Source of the DNA: Gammaproteobacteria bacterium
GTDB taxonomy: Bacteria; Pseudomonadota; Gammaproteobacteria; Xanthomonadales; Xanthomonadaceae
Assembly (NCBI GenBank): GCA_012510865.1
Contig: JAAZHF010000260.1
Span: 1-6,359 of the forward strand
Direction of reading: 5' to 3'
DNA: 6,359 nt
Shown: positions 1-6,359 of the stretch, one piece after another
How the letters are laid out: each line of letters begins with the position of its first letter
How positions within the stretch are numbered: the stretch's first letter is position 1
Position numbers and translations under genes: made by a program
The notes under the pieces: generated by a model
Told to the model about the DNA's origin: nothing
The model's input: only the letters and a program-made list of their open reading frames with translations
Database searches by the model: none

Positions 1-1318
1 AGTAGACCGGGTTGTCCAGCGACTGGCTGCGCGCCAGGTCGATGTCGAACACCAGCTGCGAATCGGGCTTGCGCGCGACCAGGAACCAGCGCGTCGCGTC
101 GCGGCCCGCCTCGTCGATGAGGTCGCGCAGGGTCAGGTAGCTGCCGGCGCGCTTGGACAGCTTCACCTCCTCGCCGCCGCGCATCACCGTGACCATCTGG
201 TGCAGCATGAACTCCGGGTAGTCGGCGGGGATGCCCAGGTCCAGCGCCTGCAGGCCCGCCTTCACCCGCGCCAGCGAGCCGTGGTGGTCGGCGCCGAGTT
301 CGGTGATCGCGCGCTCGTAGCCGCGCTCCCACTTCGACAGGTGGTAGGCGACATCGGGCACGAAGTACGTGTACGTGCCGTCGGACTTGCGCATCACGCG
401 GTCCTTGTCGTCGCCGAAGTCGGTCGTGCGCAGCCACAGCGCGCCGCCTTCCTCGTAGGCGTGGCCGCGCTCGACCAGCTGGCGCACGGTGTCCTCCACC
501 TTGCCGTCGGCGTACAGCGAGGACTCGAGGAAGTACACGTCGAAGGACACGCCGAACGCGGCCAGGTCTCCGTTCTGCTCGTTGCGCAGCCAGGCGACGG
601 CGAAGCGGCGGATGCCGTCGATATCGTCGGCGTCGCCGGTCCCGGTGACCACGTGGCCCTCGACCTCGACGCTCTCGCGGTCGAGGAAGGCGCGCGCGAC
701 GTCGGCGATGTAGTCGCCGCGGTAGCCGTCCTCCGGCCAGCCGTCGTCGCCGGGACGGATGCCGCGCGCCCGCGCCTGGACCGACTTCGCCAGGTTCTCG
801 ATCTGGACGCCGGCGTCGTTGTAGTAGAACTCGCGCCGGACGTCCCAGCCGTTGGCCTCGAGCACGCGGGCGATGCAGTCGCCGATCACCGCCGCGCGGC
901 CGTGGCCGACGTGCAGCGGCCCCGTAGGATTGGCCGACACGTATTCGACGCCGGCCACGCGGCCGCCGCCGCTGTCGTTGCGGCCGTAGTCCGCGCCGCG
1001 GGCGTGGACCTCGCGCAGCTGGCGCTGCCAGGCCTCGGCGGAGAGGCGGAAGTTGAGGAAGCCGGGGCCGGCGATGTCGACCGAGGCGATGTCGCCGCCT
1101 GCCGGCAGCGCCGCCGCCAGCGCCTGCGCGATGGCGCGCGGATTGCTGCGCGCGGGGCGCGCCAGGACCATCGCGGCATTGGTGGAGAAATCGCCGTGCG
1201 CGCGCTCCTTGGGACGCTCGACCACGAAATCGGGCGTGTCCAGGTCGGCGGGCAGGAGGCCCTGGTCTCGGAGCGCGGCGATGCCCTGTTCGACCAGGGC
1301 CTTGAGCGAGGATTTCAC
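1..1318 (-). CDS. argS: Arginyl-tRNA synthetase (class I), C-terminus cut off by the window edge
   Basis: Cytoplasmic enzyme that attaches arginine to tRNA-Arg using ATP. I translated the minus strand by hand and found one open frame of 439 codons running off the left edge, with no internal stop or frameshift. Residues 1-110 look like the N-terminal Add-1 tRNA-binding domain ([18 protein letters not shown]). The class I HIGH signature is HVGH at residues 136-139 within [13 protein letters not shown]. The Rossmann core includes [10 protein letters not shown] and the stretch [17 protein letters not shown]. The KMSKS equivalent is KLSKR at 386-390, followed by GSYLTLRDL. The family is usually about 560 residues, so roughly 120 C-terminal residues (most of the DALR anticodon-binding domain) are missing. 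I chose the GTG start at 1318 because [12 protein letters not shown] then aligns with the normal family N-terminus. An in-frame ATG at 1351 would add 11 residues but overlaps a likely -10 box. No clear Shine-Dalgarno sequence precedes the GTG. Confidence 0.95.
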   Translation of the reverse strand, partial: MKSSLKALVEQGIAALRDQGLLPADLDTPDFVVERPKERAHGDFSTNAAMVLARPARSNPRAIAQALAAALPAGGDIASVDIAGPGFLNFRLSAEAWQRQLREVHARGADYGRNDSGGGRVAGVEYVSANPTGPLHVGHGRAAVIGDCIARVLEANGWDVRREFYYNDAGVQIENLAKSVQARARGIRPGDDGWPEDGYRGDYIADVARAFLDRESVEVEGHVVTGTGDADDIDGIRRFAVAWLRNEQNGDLAAFGVSFDVYFLESSLYADGKVEDTVRQLVERGHAYEEGGALWLRTTDFGDDKDRVMRKSDGTYTYFVPDVAYHLSKWERGYERAITELGADHHGSLARVKAGLQALDLGIPADYPEFMLHQMVTVMRGGEEVKLSKRAGSYLTLRDLIDEAGRDATRWFLVARKPDSQLVFDIDLARSQSLDNPVY

Positions 1319-1349
1319 GGGAATGGGGAGTGGAGGCGTGCGGCCGCAC

Positions 1350-1355
1350 ATTGTA
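1350..1355 (-). promoter_or_regulatory. Possible -10 element for argS
   Basis: Read on the minus strand this is TACAAT, one mismatch from the sigma-70 -10 consensus and unusual in such GC-rich surroundings. Transcription starting a few bases downstream would give a leader of about 25 nt before the GTG start of argS and would leave out the in-frame ATG at 1351. The position 17 bp upstream (about 1373-1378) reads GCGGGC on the minus strand, so there is no recognisable -35. The call rests on the -10 alone. Confidence 0.35.
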
Positions 1356-1410
1356 CGCGAGGGCCGCGCGACGCCCGCGCGGGCCTGCCGGGGCGCGCGA
1401 GGCCGCCCGA

Positions 1411-2085
1411 TCAGACCCAGCCGCGGGCGGCGAGCGACACCGGCGGCCCGTCCCCGACCACGAAGTGGTCCAGCAGGCGCACGTCCACCAGGTGCAGGGC
1501 CTGCTTCAGCCGGGCGGTGACGCTGCGGTCGGCCGCGCTCGGTTCGCTGCTGCCGCTGGGATGGTTGTGGCCGACGATCACCGCGGCGGCGTTGTGCGCC
1601 AGGGCGCGGCGCACCACTTCGCGTGGATGCACCTCCGCGCCGTCGACGGTGCCGCGGAAGAGCTCCTCGAAGCCCAGCGCCCGGTGGCGGGTGTCGAGGA
1701 ACAGGGCCGCGAAGACCTCGCTGGGATGCCCGCGCAGGCGCTGCGCGAAATAGCGGCCCGCGGCGTGCGGGTCGGTGAGCGCCTCGCCGCGCTCCAGCGC
1801 CGCCGCGAGGTGGCGGCTGGCGAGCTCCAGCGCCGCGGACAGCTGGCAGGCGCTGGCGGGGCCGAGGCCGGGCAGCCTGACCAGCTCCGGCGGCGGCCGG
1901 TCGAGAAGGCGCCGGAGCGGGCCGTGGGCGGCAAGCAGGCGGCGGGCGGTGGCGACGGCGTCGAGGCCGCGCACGCCCGACCCGAGGAACAGCGCCAGGA
2001 GCTCGGCGTCCGAAAGCACGGCGGCGCCGCGGGCCAGCAGCTTCTCGCGCGGTCGTTCGCCGCTGGGCCAGTCGCGGATGTGCAT
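1411..2085 (-). CDS. radC: RadC family protein (UPF0758, JAMM/MPN domain)
   Basis: Complete 224-residue protein, close to the 222 residues of E. coli RadC. The N-terminus [20 protein letters not shown] is the family signature. A helix-hairpin-helix DNA-binding segment follows at about residues 66-82 ([13 protein letters not shown]). The MPN domain occupies about 103-224. Its JAMM metal-binding motif is intact: H173-x-H175, S183 and D186 in [15 protein letters not shown], with the expected upstream Glu at 140 or 141 ([11 protein letters not shown]). The protein ends in the typical RGWV. The frame continues 63 codons upstream to 2274, but that extra part is low-complexity and unlike the family. 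A GGAGA sequence about 8 nt before the ATG at 2085 (minus strand) supports the short start. RadC was once called a DNA-repair protein, but the original radC102 mutation is now attributed to recG, so its cellular role is uncertain. It is transcribed away from coaC and may run into argS 92 bp downstream. Confidence 0.95.
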   Translation of the reverse strand: MHIRDWPSGERPREKLLARGAAVLSDAELLALFLGSGVRGLDAVATARRLLAAHGPLRRLLDRPPPELVRLPGLGPASACQLSAALELASRHLAAALERGEALTDPHAAGRYFAQRLRGHPSEVFAALFLDTRHRALGFEELFRGTVDGAEVHPREVVRRALAHNAAAVIVGHNHPSGSSEPSAADRSVTARLKQALHLVDVRLLDHFVVGDGPPVSLAARGWV

Positions 2086-2285
2086 GGGCGCTCTCCGGTG
2101 GGAAGGACGTCGGCCGCCGGCGCGGCGCGGCAGGGGAAGCCGCGCGGCGTACTGCGGGGGGATGCCTGCGCCGGCCGCCGACGTGGGGTCATTGCACGCG
2201 ATCGCCGGCGCCGCCGCCGCCGGCCCACGCCCGCTGTTCGGGTAAGCTGTCCGACCTTCACCGGGTCGGGGCACTCCGAGCGCGA
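2086..2285. promoter_or_regulatory. Divergent intergenic region between radC and coaC
   Basis: This 200-bp gap must hold the start signals for radC (leftward) and probably the coaC-coaB-dut-algC run (rightward). For the rightward unit the only AT-richer spot is GGTAAGCT at 2241-2248, a weak -10 candidate (TAAGCT, 3 of 6 matches) about 40 nt before the coaC ATG, with no -35 at the right spacing. For radC, TGCAAT read on the minus strand at 2191-2196 matches the -10 consensus at 4 of 6 positions, again with no clear -35. The radC ribosome-binding site (GGAGA on the minus strand) lies within 2092-2097. I see no recognisable operator or riboswitch. Confidence 0.4.
2204..2224. repeat. Short inverted repeat in the coaC upstream region
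   Basis: GCCGGCG (2204-2210) and CGCCGGC (2218-2224) are perfect 7-bp inverted repeats around a 7-nt loop (CCGCCGC). It sits just upstream of the weak -10 candidate for coaC. In DNA this rich in GCC/GGC triplets such a match can arise by chance, so a regulatory role is only a possibility. It has no following T-run and is not a terminator. Confidence 0.3.
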
Positions 2286-2846
2286 ATGGCCAGGGCGGAC
2301 AGCCAACTCGAAGGCGAGCGCATCCTGCTCTGCGTGTGCGGCGGGATCGCGGCGTACAAGTCCGCCGACCTGGTGCGGCGCCTGCGCGAGGCCGGCGCCG
2401 CGGTGCGGGTGGCGATGACCGGAAGCGCGACCCGCTTCGTCGGCGCCCCCACCTTCCAGGCCCTGTCGGGCGAACCCGTCCGCTGCTCGCTCTGGGATCC
2501 GGCGGCGGAGGCGGCGATGGGCCACATCGAGCTCGCGCGCTGGGCCACCCGCGTGCTGGTGGCGCCGGCCACCGCCAACACCCTCGCCAGGCTGGCCCAT
2601 GGCTTCGCCGACGACCTCGTCACCACCCTGTGCCTCGCGACCACGGCGCCGCTGGCCCTGGCGCCGGCGATGAACCACCGCATGTGGCTGCACCCGGCCA
2701 CCCGGGCCAACATGGCCCTGCTGCGCGAGCGCGGCGCGCTCGTGGTCGGCCCGGCCGACGGTCCGCTGGCCGAGGGCGAGTCGGGACCCGGGCGGATGGC
2801 CGAGCCGCTGGACATCGTCGCCGCGCTCGCGGCCGCCAGGGCATGA
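2286..2846 (+). CDS. coaC: Phosphopantothenoylcysteine decarboxylase, CoaC half of a split CoaBC
   Basis: A 186-residue flavoprotein of the HFCD family, matching the N-terminal domain of bifunctional CoaBC (Dfp). With FMN it decarboxylates 4'-phosphopantothenoylcysteine to 4'-phosphopantetheine in coenzyme A synthesis. Visible motifs are the FMN/phosphate-binding start [20 protein letters not shown] (14-33), active-site His80 in GHIELARWA (E. coli His75), [19 protein letters not shown] (93-111), the PAMN motif with Asn130 (E. coli Asn125), and the substrate flap [16 protein letters not shown] (159-174). In the flap, Glu163 stands where E. coli has Cys158. The frame ends with TGA exactly at the inter-domain linker, and the coaB ATG overlaps it (ATGA). 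The start at 2286 gives only a short leader before the conserved core, and there is no strong Shine-Dalgarno sequence. In most proteobacteria this is one gene with coaB, so an annotation pipeline might call a frameshifted coaBC. Confidence 0.88.
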   Translation: MARADSQLEGERILLCVCGGIAAYKSADLVRRLREAGAAVRVAMTGSATRFVGAPTFQALSGEPVRCSLWDPAAEAAMGHIELARWATRVLVAPATANTLARLAHGFADDLVTTLCLATTAPLALAPAMNHRMWLHPATRANMALLRERGALVVGPADGPLAEGESGPGRMAEPLDIVAALAAARA

Positions 2847-3511
2847 GCGGCCGGTCGCTGGACGGGCTGCGGGTGCTGGTCACCGCCGGGCCGACCTTCG
2901 AGGACATCGACCCGGTGCGCTTCATCGGCAACCGCAGCAGCGGGAAGATGGGCTTCGCGATCGCCGCCGCCGCCGCCGCGCCCGGCGCCGCGACGGTGCT
3001 GGTCGCGGGCCCCGTCGCGCTGGACACGCCGCCCGGCGTCGAGCGCGTCGACGTGCGCTCGGCGGCGCAGATGCAGGCCGTGGTCGAAGCCGCGCTGCCC
3101 GCGGACGTCTACATCGGCGCGGCCGCGGTCGCGGACTTCACGCCGGCCCGCCCGGCCACGGCGAAGATCAAGAAGCGCGCCGGCGGGGATGGCCTGGTGC
3201 TGGAGCTGGTGCGCACCGCCGACATCCTTGCCGGCGTGGCGGCGCACGCACGCCGGCCGCGCCTCGTGGTCGGCTTCGCCGCCGAGACCGGCGACCTCGA
3301 GGCCAACGCCCGCGACAAGCTCGCGCGCAAGCGCCTGGACCTGATCGCCGCCAACCTGGTCGGCGTCGCCGGCAGCGGCTTCGGCGCGGACGACAACACC
3401 CTCCACGTGTTCAGCGCCGACGGAGCGCGGGTGCTCGGCCCCGCGCCGAAGACCGAACTCGCCGGGGCGCTGCTGGACATCGTCGCCGAGCGCCTGCAGC
3501 GCCCCCGGTGA
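2843..3511 (+). CDS. coaB: Phosphopantothenate--cysteine ligase, CoaB half of a split CoaBC
   Basis: A 222-residue protein matching the C-terminal domain of CoaBC. It activates 4'-phosphopantothenate with a nucleotide (CTP in bacteria) and joins it to cysteine, giving the substrate of CoaC. Conserved parts are the nucleotide-binding start [20 protein letters not shown] (11-30), [10 protein letters not shown] (30-39) with the Asn important for the acyl-nucleotide intermediate, [10 protein letters not shown] (93-102), the KIKK motif (108-111) holding the catalytic Lys, VGFAAET and DLIAANLVG. All residues expected for ligase activity that I can check are present. The ATG overlaps the coaC stop by 4 bp (ATGA), the usual arrangement for translational coupling. 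AGGG is only 1-2 nt from the ATG, so there is no good independent ribosome-binding site and translation probably depends on ribosomes finishing coaC. Joined to coaC, the linker would be about as long as in E. coli CoaBC, so no domain sequence is lost. Confidence 0.88.
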   Translation: MSGRSLDGLRVLVTAGPTFEDIDPVRFIGNRSSGKMGFAIAAAAAAPGAATVLVAGPVALDTPPGVERVDVRSAAQMQAVVEAALPADVYIGAAAVADFTPARPATAKIKKRAGGDGLVLELVRTADILAGVAAHARRPRLVVGFAAETGDLEANARDKLARKRLDLIAANLVGVAGSGFGADDNTLHVFSADGARVLGPAPKTELAGALLDIVAERLQRPR

Positions 3512-3520
3512 CCACGCAGC

Positions 3521-3525
3521 AAGGA
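3521..3525 (+). promoter_or_regulatory. Candidate ribosome-binding site for dut
   Basis: AAGGA lies 12 nt before the ATG at 3538, slightly far but the only purine-rich match nearby. It favours 3538 over the upstream GTG at 3508, which overlaps the coaB stop as GTGA and has only C-rich sequence before it. Confidence 0.4.
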
Positions 3526-3537
3526 CCGACGCCGCCC

Positions 3538-3996
3538 ATGCAGCACACGCTGGACCTGAAGATCCTCGACCCGCGCATCGGCGGCGAGTGGCCGCTCCCG
3601 GCCTACGCCACCGACGGCAGCGCCGGGCTCGACCTGCGCGCGGCGATCGACGCGCCGCTCGCACTCGCCCCGGGCGACACCGCGCTGGTGCCCAGCGGCA
3701 TCGCCATCCACATCGCCGACACCGGGCTGTGTGCGATGGTGCTGCCGCGCTCGGGGCTGGGGCATCGCCATGGCCTGGTGCTGGGCAACGGCACCGGGCT
3801 GATCGACGCCGACTACCAGGGGCCGCTGATGGTCAGCCTGTGGAACCGGTCGCGCGAGGCCTACGTGGTGCAGCCCGGCGACCGCATCGCGCAGCTGGTG
3901 CTGCTGCCCGTCGTGCGCGCCGGGCTGCGGGTAGTGGATACTTTCGAACACAGCGCGCGGGGCGCGGGGGGCTTCGGCCACACGGGCACGCGCTGA
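3538..3996 (+). CDS. dut: Deoxyuridine 5'-triphosphate nucleotidohydrolase (dUTPase)
   Basis: Homotrimeric cytosolic enzyme that hydrolyses dUTP to dUMP and pyrophosphate, keeping uracil out of DNA and feeding dTMP synthesis. At 152 residues it matches E. coli Dut (151). All five family motifs are intact: AGLDLRA (29-35), PRSG (70-73), [13 protein letters not shown] (83-95) with catalytic Asp90 and the sugar-stacking Tyr93, PGDRIAQL (113-120), and the glycine-rich C-terminal arm [10 protein letters not shown] (141-150). With the ATG at 3538 the conserved LKILDPRIG begins at residue 7, as in the family. A GTG at 3508 would add ten residues (TTQQGPTPP and so on) and overlap the coaB stop by 4 bp, so coupled initiation there cannot be excluded. 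It sits between coaB and algC in the same order as in pseudomonads, where dfp, dut and algC are also adjacent. Confidence 0.96.
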   Translation: MQHTLDLKILDPRIGGEWPLPAYATDGSAGLDLRAAIDAPLALAPGDTALVPSGIAIHIADTGLCAMVLPRSGLGHRHGLVLGNGTGLIDADYQGPLMVSLWNRSREAYVVQPGDRIAQLVLLPVVRAGLRVVDTFEHSARGAGGFGHTGTR

Positions 3997-4012
3997 AGGG
4001 GGACGGAACGGC

Positions 4013-6334
4013 ATGGACCTGAAGGCATCGAACAAGACGCGCAGCGCGGTCGCGCAGCTGCGGCCATGGCTGCTGGTGCTGGCCGCGATCGCGCTGCTGC
4101 TCGCGGTGTGGCTGGCCTGGACGGGCTGGCGGCAGATGCAGGACGCCGGCAGGCGCGACCAGCTCGCAAGCCAGCGCGACGCGGTGGCGCAGGCGGCGTC
4201 GGCCTCGCTGCGCGGCGAGCTGCAGCGGCTGGGCGAGCGCGTCGGCTCGGCGCCGGTGCGCGATGCGCTGGCCGCCGGCGACCTCGCGGCCGCCGGCGCC
4301 GCGCTGGGACGCGATTGGCCCGGCGCGGAAGAAGCCGTCGTGCATCCGCCGGACCTCGCCGCGGCCTACGCCTCGGTCGCCACCGCGGGCTACGGGCGCC
4401 TGGCCGTGGCCGAGGCGGCGATCATCGAGGGCAAGCCGGTGCTCGGCGTGGTCCGCGACGGCGACGGCCCGCGGCTCGCGCTCGCTGCGCCGGCGCGCGT
4501 GGGCGACGAGGTCGTGGGCATCGCCTACGTGCGCCTGCCGCTGTCGCGGGTGACCGCGAGCCTGGACGCGGTGGACGTTCCGGGCTCGAGCTACCTCGCG
4601 CTGCGCCAGGGCGGGTTCACACTGGCCGCGCGCGGCGACGAGGCCTACGCGGAATCGGCCGAGCGCATGGCCGCGCCCATCGACGGGACCCGCCTGCGCG
4701 TGGCCGCCGGCGTTCCGGCGCGTCCGCCGGCGCTGTTCGGGCTCGGCGTGCTGCCGTCGTTCGTGGCCGCGCTCGTGCTGATGCTGGTTGGCTACGTGCT
4801 CGCGCGACTGCCGACCCTGGTCGGAAGCCCGGTGGACGAGGACGCCGGCGACGCACCGACGCTCGAGCAGGCGCTGGAGCGCGAGCCCGCCGACGCGGAG
4901 CCGGCGAAGGCCGGCGCGCCCGCGGTGCGCGAGGCGCCGGTGGTGCCCCCGGTGGCGATCGACCCGGGCATCTTCCGCGCCTACGACATCCGCGGCATCG
5001 TCGGCCAGACGCTGGACGCCGGCATCGCCGAGCTGATCGGCCACGCGATCGGCTCGCTGATGCACGACCAGGGGCTGAAGGACATCGTGGTCGGCCGCGA
5101 CGGCCGCCTCTCCGGACCGGACATGGTCGCCGGCCTGACCGCCGGCCTGCGCAAGGCCGGGCGCGACGTGATCGACATCGGCATGGTGCCCACGCCGGTG
5201 GTCTATTTCGGCGCCTACCACCTGCGCACCGGCTGCTGCGTGTCCGTGACCGGCAGCCACAACCCGCCCGACTACAACGGCTTCAAGATCGTCGTCGGGG
5301 GCGAGACGCTGTCGGGCGACGCCATCACCGACCTGTATGCGCGGATCGCCGAGGGCCGGCTGCACGTCGCGCCCGCGCCGGGTGGAGTGACCGAGCGCGA
5401 CATCGCCGACGACTACGTCGAACGCATCGCGTCCGACGTGCAGGTGGACCGTGCGCTGAAGGTGGTGGTCGACGCCGGCAACGGCGTGGCCGGCGTGATC
5501 GGCCCGCGCGTGCTCGAGGCCATCGGCGCCACGGTCGAGCCGCTGTTCTGCGAGATCGACGGCACCTTCCCCAACCACCATCCGGACCCGAGCGAGCCGC
5601 ACAACCTCGCCGACCTGGTGGACATGGTGAAGCGCTTCGACGCCGACCTCGGCATCGCCTTCGACGGCGACGGCGACCGCCTGGGCGTGGTCACCAGGGA
5701 CGGCGAGAACATCTTCCCCGACCGCCTGCTCATGCTGTTCGCGGCCGACGTGCTCGAGCGCAATCCCGGCGCGGTGATCGTGTACGACGTGAAGTGCACC
5801 GGCCGCCTGCAGGGCCACATCCTGCGCCACGGCGGCAGCCCGCTGATGTGGAAGACCGGGCACTCGCTGATCAAGGCCAAGATGCGCGAGACCGAGGCGG
5901 AGCTGGCCGGCGAGATGAGCGGCCACTTCTTCTTCGGCGAGCGCTGGTACGGCTTCGACGACGGCATCTACGCCGCCGCGCGCCTGCTCGAGATCCTGGC
6001 CGCGCGCCCCGAGCCGCCGGGCGAGGTGCTGGCGGGGCTGCCCACGGGCGTCGCAACGCCGGAGATCAAGGTCGACGCACCCGGCGGCGACCCGCACGCC
6101 TTCGTCGAGCGCTTCGTCGGGCAGGCGACGTTCGGGAGCGGCGCGCGCCCCTCGACCATCGACGGCCTGCGCGTGGACTGGAACGATGGCTGGGGCCTGG
6201 TGCGCGCGTCCAACACCACGCCGGTGCTGGTGCTGCGCTTCGACGCCGACTCCGAGGAAGCGCTGGGGCGCATCCTGCGCGACTTCCGCGAGCAGATCCT
6301 GGCGGTGGATCCGGAGCTGAAGCTGCCGTTCTAG
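4013..6334 (+). CDS. algC: Membrane-anchored phosphomannomutase/phosphoglucomutase (AlgC type)
   Basis: A 773-residue protein with two parts. Residues 1-320 form a membrane module: a basic N-terminus (K4, K8, R10, R17), transmembrane helix 1 at about 19-38, a periplasmic region of about 200 residues, helix 2 at about 243-266 (LPSFVAALVLMLVGYVLA), then an acidic Ala/Pro-rich linker (about 270-315). Residues 318-773 match Pseudomonas aeruginosa AlgC almost end to end. They include FRAYDIRG (321), the phosphoserine loop TGSHNPPDYNG with Ser415, the magnesium loop DGDGDR (551-556), the sugar-binding GEMSGH (633-638), and the phosphate-binding RASNTTP (731-737). The enzyme interconverts mannose-6-P/mannose-1-P and glucose-6-P/glucose-1-P, supplying GDP-mannose and UDP-glucose for lipopolysaccharide and exopolysaccharide. 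The positive-inside pattern places the catalytic part in the cytoplasm. The ATG lies 16 bp after the dut stop with a purine-rich AAGGGGGA before it. Substrate preference cannot be read from the sequence; catalysis looks intact. Confidence 0.93.
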   Translation: MDLKASNKTRSAVAQLRPWLLVLAAIALLLAVWLAWTGWRQMQDAGRRDQLASQRDAVAQAASASLRGELQRLGERVGSAPVRDALAAGDLAAAGAALGRDWPGAEEAVVHPPDLAAAYASVATAGYGRLAVAEAAIIEGKPVLGVVRDGDGPRLALAAPARVGDEVVGIAYVRLPLSRVTASLDAVDVPGSSYLALRQGGFTLAARGDEAYAESAERMAAPIDGTRLRVAAGVPARPPALFGLGVLPSFVAALVLMLVGYVLARLPTLVGSPVDEDAGDAPTLEQALEREPADAEPAKAGAPAVREAPVVPPVAIDPGIFRAYDIRGIVGQTLDAGIAELIGHAIGSLMHDQGLKDIVVGRDGRLSGPDMVAGLTAGLRKAGRDVIDIGMVPTPVVYFGAYHLRTGCCVSVTGSHNPPDYNGFKIVVGGETLSGDAITDLYARIAEGRLHVAPAPGGVTERDIADDYVERIASDVQVDRALKVVVDAGNGVAGVIGPRVLEAIGATVEPLFCEIDGTFPNHHPDPSEPHNLADLVDMVKRFDADLGIAFDGDGDRLGVVTRDGENIFPDRLLMLFAADVLERNPGAVIVYDVKCTGRLQGHILRHGGSPLMWKTGHSLIKAKMRETEAELAGEMSGHFFFGERWYGFDDGIYAAARLLEILAARPEPPGEVLAGLPTGVATPEIKVDAPGGDPHAFVERFVGQATFGSGARPSTIDGLRVDWNDGWGLVRASNTTPVLVLRFDADSEEALGRILRDFREQILAVDPELKLPF

Positions 6335-6359
6335 CGATCCCGCCCTGGCGTCCTGCATC

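Noticed and set aside
1361..1410. GC-rich inverted sequence between radC and argS, including the palindrome GCCCGCGCGGGC at 1374-1385, as a radC terminator.
   Set aside because: The palindrome has no loop and no T-run follows it on the minus strand. Such palindromes are common at this base composition.
200..1753. A 517-codon open frame on the plus strand across argS and radC.
   Set aside because: It is antisense to the conserved argS and radC genes, has an Ala/Arg/Val-rich composition without motifs, and crosses the argS-radC gap. It is a compositional shadow.
2086..2274. A 63-codon N-terminal extension of RadC starting at 2274.
   Set aside because: The extension is low-complexity and unlike the family. 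The start at 2085 has a well-placed GGAGA and gives the usual length with the conserved MHIRDWP N-terminus.
2962..2979. A GCC/CGC triplet run in coaB as a possible slippage-prone microsatellite.
   Set aside because: It encodes an alanine helix that is also alanine-rich in E. coli CoaB, so protein constraint and GC-rich codon use explain it.
2258..3664. A 468-codon open frame on the minus strand opposite coaC, coaB and dut.
   Set aside because: The plus strand has clear conserved proteins here. The antisense translation is Arg/Ala-rich with no family resemblance.
3833..6358. An 841-codon open frame on the minus strand opposite algC and the end of dut.
   Set aside because: Its translation is a low-complexity His/Arg/Ala/Val-rich string with no recognisable domain, and the opposite strand encodes a fully conserved AlgC. 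In very GC-rich genes, third-position G/C bias removes stop codons from the antisense frame, so such long shadows are expected.
6335..6359. The sequence after algC as a terminator or the start of a further gene.
   Set aside because: Only 25 bases remain, with no hairpin, T-run or ribosome-binding site plus start that could be supported.

Overview
This is a very GC-rich window with strong G/C bias at third codon positions. Its gene order (argS and radC on the minus strand, then coaBC, dut and algC on the plus strand) and its protein sequences point to a gammaproteobacterium of the Xanthomonadaceae/Lysobacteraceae (Lysobacter/Luteimonas-like). The genus is an inference from remembered protein similarity and base composition, not from a database search.

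Layout: positions 1-1318 hold most of an arginyl-tRNA synthetase gene on the minus strand, whose 3' part lies beyond the left edge. About 90 bp upstream of it, also on the minus strand, is a complete radC (1411-2085). A 200-bp divergent intergenic region (2086-2285) separates radC from a compact plus-strand gene run. That run is coaC (2286-2846), coaB (2843-3511), dut (3538-3996, possibly starting at 3508) and a long algC-type phosphomannomutase/phosphoglucomutase (4013-6334). The last 25 bases carry nothing I can identify. Genes are packed with 4-bp overlaps or short gaps, so coaC-coaB-dut-algC is very probably one transcript.

The genes are core metabolism: tRNA charging (ArgS), the two middle steps of coenzyme A synthesis (CoaC, CoaB), removal of dUTP and supply of dUMP (Dut), sugar-1-phosphate supply for surface polysaccharides (AlgC), and the functionally uncertain JAMM/MPN protein RadC. 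I see no mobile element, CRISPR array, tRNA/rRNA gene, toxin-antitoxin pair or defence system.

The points that deserve a second look lie inside these ordinary genes. (1) CoaBC, normally one bifunctional protein in proteobacteria, is split here into two frames at the domain linker by an ATGA stop/start overlap. (2) The active-site flap of CoaC has Glu where the E. coli protein has its catalytic Cys158. (3) The AlgC enzyme is fused behind a two-helix membrane anchor with a roughly 200-residue periplasmic region. None of these clearly forms a new system; the first may be a genuine gene fission or a single-base sequence error.
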